Shown in pieces: positions 42,152 to 46,397 of a stretch of DNA of 46,397 nt. Source of the DNA: Candidatus Eisenbergiella merdipullorum (GTDB lineage: Bacteria; Bacillota; Clostridia; Lachnospirales; Lachnospiraceae); the NCBI GenBank assembly GCA_019118445.1, contig DWYY01000052.1:1-46397 (forward strand). The letters run 5' to 3'. Position 1 is the stretch's first letter, and each line of letters begins with the position of its first letter. The notes beneath the pieces were generated by a model, which saw nothing but the letters and a program-made list of their open reading frames with translations, was not told the DNA's origin and did not search any database. Both the position numbers and the translations under genes were made by a program.

Positions 42152-42910
42152 ATGCGTAAGACAACAAAAGCGGTCCTGTATCTGAAAAAGCGGCTGATCA
42201 CAACAGTCAGCCTTCTGTGCGTATTTATCGCGGCTGCAGGAGTCCCTGCAGGCTGTGCGCCGGCGCCCGGAGATGAGGCACAGGAAACGCAGACGCAGGA
42301 AGACAGACCTGAGCTGGTACTTGAAAATTTTCTCATGGAAGATGGATATCTGGACCTGGAAGCGTTGCAGGCGCTGAACAGCGAGTGTTACGCCTGGATT
42401 TCCATAGAAGGGACGGGGATGAGTTTTCCTCTCATGCAGCCGTCGGAGGACCTGTCATGGTATTTAAGCCATGATTTTTGGGGGAATGAGGACGACAACG
42501 GCTGTATTTATACGGAGTATTATAACAATAAGGATTTTCAGGACCCGAATACCGTGATATATGGAAGAAACACGGAAAGCAGATTTGGTATGCTGCATCA
42601 GTATCAGGATCTTAGTTACTTTAATGAACACAGAGAAATCAAGATTTATCTGGCGGACAAGGTGCTGACCTACCGTATTTTTGCAGCCTATCCTTATGAT
42701 GACAGGCATCTGATCATGACCTATGATTTCTGGGATACGAATGTGTTTTCCACTTATCTTGCGGATGTTTTTTCACAGAGGCAGATGGATGCGTTCATCG
42801 ACGACTCCATGGAAGTGACGGTAGATGATAAGATCATCACGCTTTCCACGGGAGTGACCGGAGAAAGCGAAAAGCGGTATCTGGTCCAGGCTGTTCTGGT
42901 TTCGGAATAA
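42152..42910 (+). CDS. Class B sortase-like lipoprotein lacking catalytic His and Cys
   Basis: This 252-aa protein has a lipoprotein-type signal (LLCVFIAAAGVPAGC, Cys about 35) and a class B sortase fold: YAWISIEGTGMSFPLMQ, GCIYTEYYNNKDFQDPNTVIYG, ILTLST-type IITLSTG, and RYLVQAVLV. In active SrtB enzymes the motif is YGHN and the end is LSTC. Here the His position is Arg139 (YGRN) and the Cys position is Gly234 (LSTG), while Arg242 is kept. Transpeptidation therefore seems impossible, so the protein may bind peptides or act as a scaffold. The LCP gene follows 13 bases later. Confidence 0.82.
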   Translation: MRKTTKAVLYLKKRLITTVSLLCVFIAAAGVPAGCAPAPGDEAQETQTQEDRPELVLENFLMEDGYLDLEALQALNSECYAWISIEGTGMSFPLMQPSEDLSWYLSHDFWGNEDDNGCIYTEYYNNKDFQDPNTVIYGRNTESRFGMLHQYQDLSYFNEHREIKIYLADKVLTYRIFAAYPYDDRHLIMTYDFWDTNVFSTYLADVFSQRQMDAFIDDSMEVTVDDKIITLSTGVTGESEKRYLVQAVLVSE

Positions 42911-42923
42911 ATAAGAGGAAAGC

Positions 42924-44081
42924 ATGCAGATTGAGAAGAGAAGAAAGAAGCGCAGAAGGAAAAGAAGCAGGGCTTCCTCCCATAGCCGCAGGACAGCCCA
43001 AAGGAAAATCCTCCGCAGGGCGGGGCTGGCAGTGCTGATCCTGGCCGGAGCGTTTGTCCTGCTTGGCGGCGTTCTGACGGCGGGCTATTTCTGGCTGAGA
43101 GAAAGGGGCCGGGCGTCTCTGGAAGAAAAACAGGAGGCTCTGCCGCAGGAGATGGAAGCGGCCGCCGTTTCCGGAAATGAGGCGGATCCGGCGCTGGGAG
43201 ACGGGATGATCCGTTATAATGGCAAGATATACGCCTATAAACAGAATTGTCTGACTTTTTTGTGCATGGGAATTGATAAAAGGGGCGAGATGGAGGCCTC
43301 TGACGATCTCCTGAAGGGCGGCCAGGCGGATGCGATCTTTCTCGCGGTCCTTGATCCGGAGGAGAAAAAGATCAGCGTGATCGGCGTCAATCGAGACACG
43401 ATGACGGAAATTTCGGTATATGATGAAGATGGCCTGTATATCGGAAAGCGTACAGCGCAGATCGCGCTGCAGCACGCTTATGGGGACGGGATGGAGACGA
43501 GCTGTGAGCGGATGGTGGAAGCGGTTTCCCATCTGTTTTACGGTATTCCGATCCATGGCTATTGTTCCCTGAACATGGAGGTCATTACGCTGTTAAATGA
43601 CGAGATCGGCGGCGTGACCGTAACGGTTCCGGAGGATCTGAGTGTCCGCGGGCAGGTAAAATGGAAAGCCGGAGAGCAGGTCCATCTGACAGGCGATGAT
43701 GCTTACACCTTTGTCCAGTACCGGGATACCGGTATCGCTCAGAGCGCAGAGGGACGGCTTGCCAGGCAGAAGGCATATCTGCAGGCGTTCATCACACAGG
43801 CCAAGGAGGCCATGCGGAAGGATATGACGCTTCCGCTCTCCCTTTATGAAATGGTAAGCCCCTACATGGTGACGGATATTTCGGCGGAGGAAGCCGTCTA
43901 TCTGGCCACGCAGGCTTTGTCCTACAGCTTCGATCCCAACGATATCTATACGATGGAAGGAGAGGTTGTGATGGGGGAAAAATATGAAGAGTTTTATCAG
44001 GATGATACGGCTCTGTATGAACTGATCCTCCGGGTCTTTTATGAGGAAGTGGAGGAGAATACGGACGAAAGCCCGGAATGA
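42924..44081 (+). CDS. LytR-CpsA-Psr (LCP) family protein
   Basis: This 385-aa protein has a very basic cytoplasmic start (about 1-35), one membrane segment (about 36-60) and an external LCP domain. Typical motifs are LTFLCMGIDKRGE, QADAIFLAVLDPEEKKISVIGVNRDTMTEI (about 132-163) and YTFVQYRDTGIAQSAEGRLARQKAYLQAF (about 255-285), with conserved Asp and Arg residues that bind the pyrophosphate lipid. LCP enzymes attach glycopolymers from polyprenyl carriers to peptidoglycan, which fits the polysaccharide gene at the right edge. Confidence 0.88.
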   Translation: MQIEKRRKKRRRKRSRASSHSRRTAQRKILRRAGLAVLILAGAFVLLGGVLTAGYFWLRERGRASLEEKQEALPQEMEAAAVSGNEADPALGDGMIRYNGKIYAYKQNCLTFLCMGIDKRGEMEASDDLLKGGQADAIFLAVLDPEEKKISVIGVNRDTMTEISVYDEDGLYIGKRTAQIALQHAYGDGMETSCERMVEAVSHLFYGIPIHGYCSLNMEVITLLNDEIGGVTVTVPEDLSVRGQVKWKAGEQVHLTGDDAYTFVQYRDTGIAQSAEGRLARQKAYLQAFITQAKEAMRKDMTLPLSLYEMVSPYMVTDISAEEAVYLATQALSYSFDPNDIYTMEGEVVMGEKYEEFYQDDTALYELILRVFYEEVEENTDESPE

Positions 44082-44088
44082 AAAAGGT

Positions 44089-44111
44089 ATTAGCGGCATT
44101 TTGCCGTTAAT
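44089..44111 (+). repeat. Short hairpin between the LCP and secreted-protein genes
   Basis: ATTAGCGGCA pairs with TGCCGTTAAT around three T (one G-U pair). No T-run follows, so it may be a weak terminator or part of a leader. Confidence 0.4.
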
Positions 44112-44165
44112 ATAGAGAAGCCACATTTTATAGCAACACATTTTTTAGAAAGGGGGATGATTGAC

Positions 44166-44861
44166 ATGAAAAAGAAAATGGCAATCGTTCTTTCGGCAAT
44201 TTTGGCATGCTCCATGGGCATGACGGCTATGGCGGCGCCCAGTCCGTCCATTCAGCAGGAGACAGTTCAGAACGTGACGGTAAATACGTCCGTGACCGTT
44301 ACTGGAACGCCGCAGGTTTCTTCAATCTCCAGTGAAGCTTCTGCTGTATTGGCAGGAACAACATTCCGGAATGCGGCGGGACAGGCGGTGGATGCTTCCA
44401 GCGTGCGCGTCGTTGTGGCTCCTTCGGATCTTGCTTCCATGCAGGAATCCGCAGGCGAGATCGCAGCGGCAATGACAACGGATGCATCGACGATTTATAA
44501 TTTCACAGGACTGAGCTCACTTGCCCTGACGGATAATACGGATACGCTGAATGTGCTGGATCAGGTATACGTCGGCCTGCAGGATGATAATGGGGATACG
44601 GTATCCCACAATGGTTCCGTTTCCACCACTTTCCTGCTGAGAGATATCCTGGGCGGTGAAACAATGGAGGAAGGCGAGACGATCCAGGCATTGTATCAGA
44701 GAGCTGACGGAAGCTGGGTTGTACTGCCCGTCGTGATCAGAAACGGCGTAGTCGCGATCGCTCTGCCCGCTTTTAGCGCGCCCGTCAAGGTTGTTTTCCT
44801 TCTTGCCAAGGGAACTCCCATGGAAGATGTCCAGGTTACGGTGAGATCGCCTCAGACCTGA
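44166..44861 (+). CDS. Secreted protein of unknown function
   Basis: This 231-aa protein has a classic signal peptide (KKKMAIVLSAILACSMGMTAMAA, cleavage after about residue 23). A Ser/Thr/Val-rich mature N-terminus and a beta-rich domain (about 130-225: VYVGLQDDNGDTVSHNGSVSTTFLLRDILGG, SWVVLPVVIRNGVVAIALPAFSAPVKVVFLLAKG) follow. No LPXTG-type anchor or membrane segment is present, so it is probably released or held by the wall. The ATG at 44157 touches GGGGG; the ATG at 44166 has proper spacing. Its closeness to a sortase-like lipoprotein suggests a partnership that cannot be shown from sequence. Confidence 0.75.
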   Translation: MKKKMAIVLSAILACSMGMTAMAAPSPSIQQETVQNVTVNTSVTVTGTPQVSSISSEASAVLAGTTFRNAAGQAVDASSVRVVVAPSDLASMQESAGEIAAAMTTDASTIYNFTGLSSLALTDNTDTLNVLDQVYVGLQDDNGDTVSHNGSVSTTFLLRDILGGETMEEGETIQALYQRADGSWVVLPVVIRNGVVAIALPAFSAPVKVVFLLAKGTPMEDVQVTVRSPQT

Positions 44862-44871
44862 CAAAATGGAT

Positions 44872-44908
44872 AAGGCGGCGGCTGCTCCAGGCACCCGCCG
44901 CTTTATTT
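44872..44908 (+). terminator. Terminator after the secreted-protein gene
   Basis: AAGGCGGCGG pairs with CCGCCGCTTT around a 13-base loop, followed by ATTT. Confidence 0.7.
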
Positions 44909-44982
44909 GAATCATCATTTATCTTCTATGTGGCTTCAGCCGCGCGGGTATTCTATAGCCTGGCGCGGCAGAATATGAAATA

Positions 44983-45027
44983 TGATCGGCAGGAGAGGGG
45001 CATTGCCGCCTGTTTTCCTGCCGATCA
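44983..45027. repeat. 12-bp perfect inverted repeat upstream of the VanZ gene
   Basis: TGATCGGCAGGA (44983-44994) and TCCTGCCGATCA (45016-45027) are separated by 21 bases. The repeat ends 10 bases before the -35 box at 45037. It could be an operator or a relic terminator; there is no T-run. Confidence 0.6.
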
Positions 45028-45036
45028 GAAAATAAG

Positions 45037-45066
45037 TTGACAGGGCAGTTTGCGGCGGCATATACT
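45037..45066 (+). promoter_or_regulatory. Promoter of the VanZ-like gene
   Basis: A perfect TTGACA (45037-45042) and TATACT (45061-45066) are 18 bases apart. Confidence 0.75.
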
Positions 45067-45115
45067 GTTCACATAAAAATGCGGCTGTTTGGAACGGACC
45101 GCAGGGTGGATGTTT

Positions 45116-45595
45116 ATGGATAAAAGAGAAAAATGGGCAGCGGCAGTTTCGTGGTTTATGTTTTTCTTTTTGCTTGCCGTGATCTGTGTGCTGTCCTTTC
45201 AGAGTGGAGATGCCACAAAAGCGCTGGAGAAGCCGTTCGTGACAGGGGTGACCGGCACGGCGGACAGACAGCTTTCCAAGGAAACGATCCTCACGATCAC
45301 TTTCTATATCCGTCAGGCAGGAAGGGCAGTCCTTTTTTTTGCTCTGGGGCTAAGCGGCGGCTGCGGGGTCTTTCTTTCTTTCAGGAGGTTTGGCCGTCCG
45401 GCGACAGGGGCGATGGCCTGCGCGGTGCTGTTCGGCATTTCCTATTTTACGGAGAAGATGAAAATATTTATTGAGGGAAGGCATTACGCGTTTGCGGAAT
45501 GTCTGGAGAGCTTCGTTTTCGCAGTGCTTGGGTATTTCTTTGCTTCTGCGGCGTTTTTGCTGTGGCGCAGGAGAAAAGAAGATCGCGGGCGTTAA
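45116..45595 (+). CDS. VanZ-like membrane protein
   Basis: This 159-aa protein has four membrane segments (about 9-29, 70-90, 100-118, 128-148). The VanZ-family layout is recognisable in VICVLSFQSGD, ITFYIRQAGRAVLFFALG and the loop EKMKIFIEGRHYAFAECLESFVFAVLG. VanZ relatives are linked to low-level teicoplanin resistance, but in this setting the role is unclear. The ATG at 45116 (MDKREKW) has a purine-rich GGGTGG about seven bases upstream; earlier in-frame ATGs at 45089 and 45110 are less well placed. The next gene follows after 11 bases. Confidence 0.82.
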   Translation: MDKREKWAAAVSWFMFFFLLAVICVLSFQSGDATKALEKPFVTGVTGTADRQLSKETILTITFYIRQAGRAVLFFALGLSGGCGVFLSFRRFGRPATGAMACAVLFGISYFTEKMKIFIEGRHYAFAECLESFVFAVLGYFFASAAFLLWRRRKEDRGR

Positions 45596-45606
45596 GGGAG
45601 TTGTTT

Positions 45607-46397
45607 ATGTATCAGAAGAGATCAAACTTACAAAATCTGATCATCATTACCATTGACTGTATTGTTCTTGTGATCAGTCTTGGTCTTGCAAACTACATCA
45701 GACATCAGAAATTTTTCCGTGGCCTGAATGATCCTACGGACATGAAGATACTGATCCTCGTCTTTCTGATCGTTTTTCTGGTGATCAATCTATATAAAAA
45801 TTTCTATAAGCAGATGCTTCTGCGGGGGCCATTCCAGGAGCTTCTTGAAGTTGTAAAAATGAATCTGGTGACGCTGGCCGGCGCCTCCTTTGTGCTGTAC
45901 ATTACCAGGTTTATCGATGAATATTCCCGTGTCGTTCTTTTTCTGTTTGTCATCATTGATGTGGTGCTGATGTTTATCGTACACCAGATTTACAAAAAGT
46001 ATCTGCCCCTTTTTTACCGTATTAGCGGTACGGCAAGACAGATCCTTCTTGTCGCCACAAGCGACACGGCTTTCCAGCTTGTGAGTGAGATGAGGACCAT
46101 CCGGGACTGCAGCTACGAGATCAAGGGGATCATCGTGCTGGACGGCGCAGACAGCGCCGATGTGGCTGGCATTCCCGTTGCAGGCAGTCGGAAGGATCTG
46201 GTGGATTACTGCCTTGGTGCTTCTCTGGATGAAGTGATCATCAGCGCGGACGGGGAGACGGAAGAAAGCCTGCAGGAGGAGATGGAGAATATCGCTGCGA
46301 TGGGTCTGACCATCCATCTGCAGATCCCGGTACTTGAGCTGAAGGAAGCTCCGCAGAGAATGCTGTCCCAGTTCGGAAAGCTCCATATGATCACCTA
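45607..46397 (+). CDS. Polyprenyl-phosphate sugar phosphotransferase, N-terminal part (runs off the window)
   Basis: The 263 visible codons start at an ATG behind GGGAG, 11 bases after the VanZ-like gene. There are four membrane segments (about 9-28, 46-66, 85-105, 110-130) followed by a nucleotide-binding-like domain (about 145-262: RQILLVATSDTAFQLVSEMRTIRDCSYEIKGIIVLD, AGIPVAGSRKDLVDYCLGASLDEVIIS). This is the N-terminal half of initiating enzymes such as WbaP/CpsE-type undecaprenyl-phosphate glucose or galactose phosphotransferases. The catalytic C-terminal domain lies beyond the edge. It probably opens an exopolysaccharide or capsule cluster. Confidence 0.85.
   Translation, partial: MYQKRSNLQNLIIITIDCIVLVISLGLANYIRHQKFFRGLNDPTDMKILILVFLIVFLVINLYKNFYKQMLLRGPFQELLEVVKMNLVTLAGASFVLYITRFIDEYSRVVLFLFVIIDVVLMFIVHQIYKKYLPLFYRISGTARQILLVATSDTAFQLVSEMRTIRDCSYEIKGIIVLDGADSADVAGIPVAGSRKDLVDYCLGASLDEVIISADGETEESLQEEMENIAAMGLTIHLQIPVLELKEAPQRMLSQFGKLHMIT

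Noticed and set aside
1-46397. CRISPR arrays, insertion sequences, rRNA genes
   Set aside because: No regularly spaced direct repeats, transposase genes or rRNA sequence were seen on either strand.

Overview
The window looks like chromosome of an anaerobic, spore-forming member of the Lachnospiraceae (Clostridia). The grounds are the cotJABC spore-coat operon, GC-rich codon use in most genes, Clostridia-type small proteins (DUF1292, DUF1015, DUF5662), canonical 17-bp-spaced promoters with strong purine-rich ribosome binding sites, and a single-membrane style ABC/adaptor cluster. No species call is attempted.

Region 1 (1-5147) is the right-hand end of a prophage. It holds a coiled-coil membrane protein (cut by the window edge), an LL-H-type holin and a two-domain endolysin with a terminator. 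A separately promoted, AT-rich pair follows: an unknown 209-aa protein and an HTH plus ImmA/IrrE metallopeptidase protein. At the extreme end lie two convergent, promoterless tail-fibre-tip-like cassettes bounded by a 13-bp inverted repeat, which looks like an invertible or donor cassette array. The prophage ends inside cotJC, whose N-terminal 65 codons remain attached to cotJA and cotJB (5148-5812, minus strand). This resembles the known interruptions of sporulation genes by excisable elements.

Region 2 (5875-16489) is ordinary chromosome: a small unknown protein; feoAB behind a consensus promoter and Fur box; a lipoprotein; gltX overlapping a UvrD/PcrA-like helicase gene; DUF1292; a GH13 GlgX/isoamylase-like protein that appears to have lost its catalytic residues, overlapping a DUF5662 gene; and a cysteine-rich repeat protein.

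Region 3 (16598-24410) is one operon encoding three successive HlyD/MacA-type adaptors, a MacB/FtsX-type permease, a small membrane-anchored protein and an ABC ATPase. Gly/Met-rich inserts occur in several members.

Region 4 (24462-29716) holds a lactonase-family protein, a decayed MFS transporter gene whose promoter carries two LexA-like boxes, divergent aroC and tgt, and yajC. Region 5 (29733-38334) is amino-acid biosynthesis: leuB-ilvD-ilvB behind a structured leader, then serC-serA and the DUF1015 gene. Region 6 (38379-41947) is glgB-mscS and a tRNA-Thr(CGT).

Region 7 (42152-46397) is envelope-related: a sortase-B-like lipoprotein lacking both catalytic His and Cys, an LCP-family protein, a secreted protein, a VanZ-like protein, and the start of a polyprenyl-phosphate sugar phosphotransferase gene that runs off the right edge, probably opening an exopolysaccharide locus.
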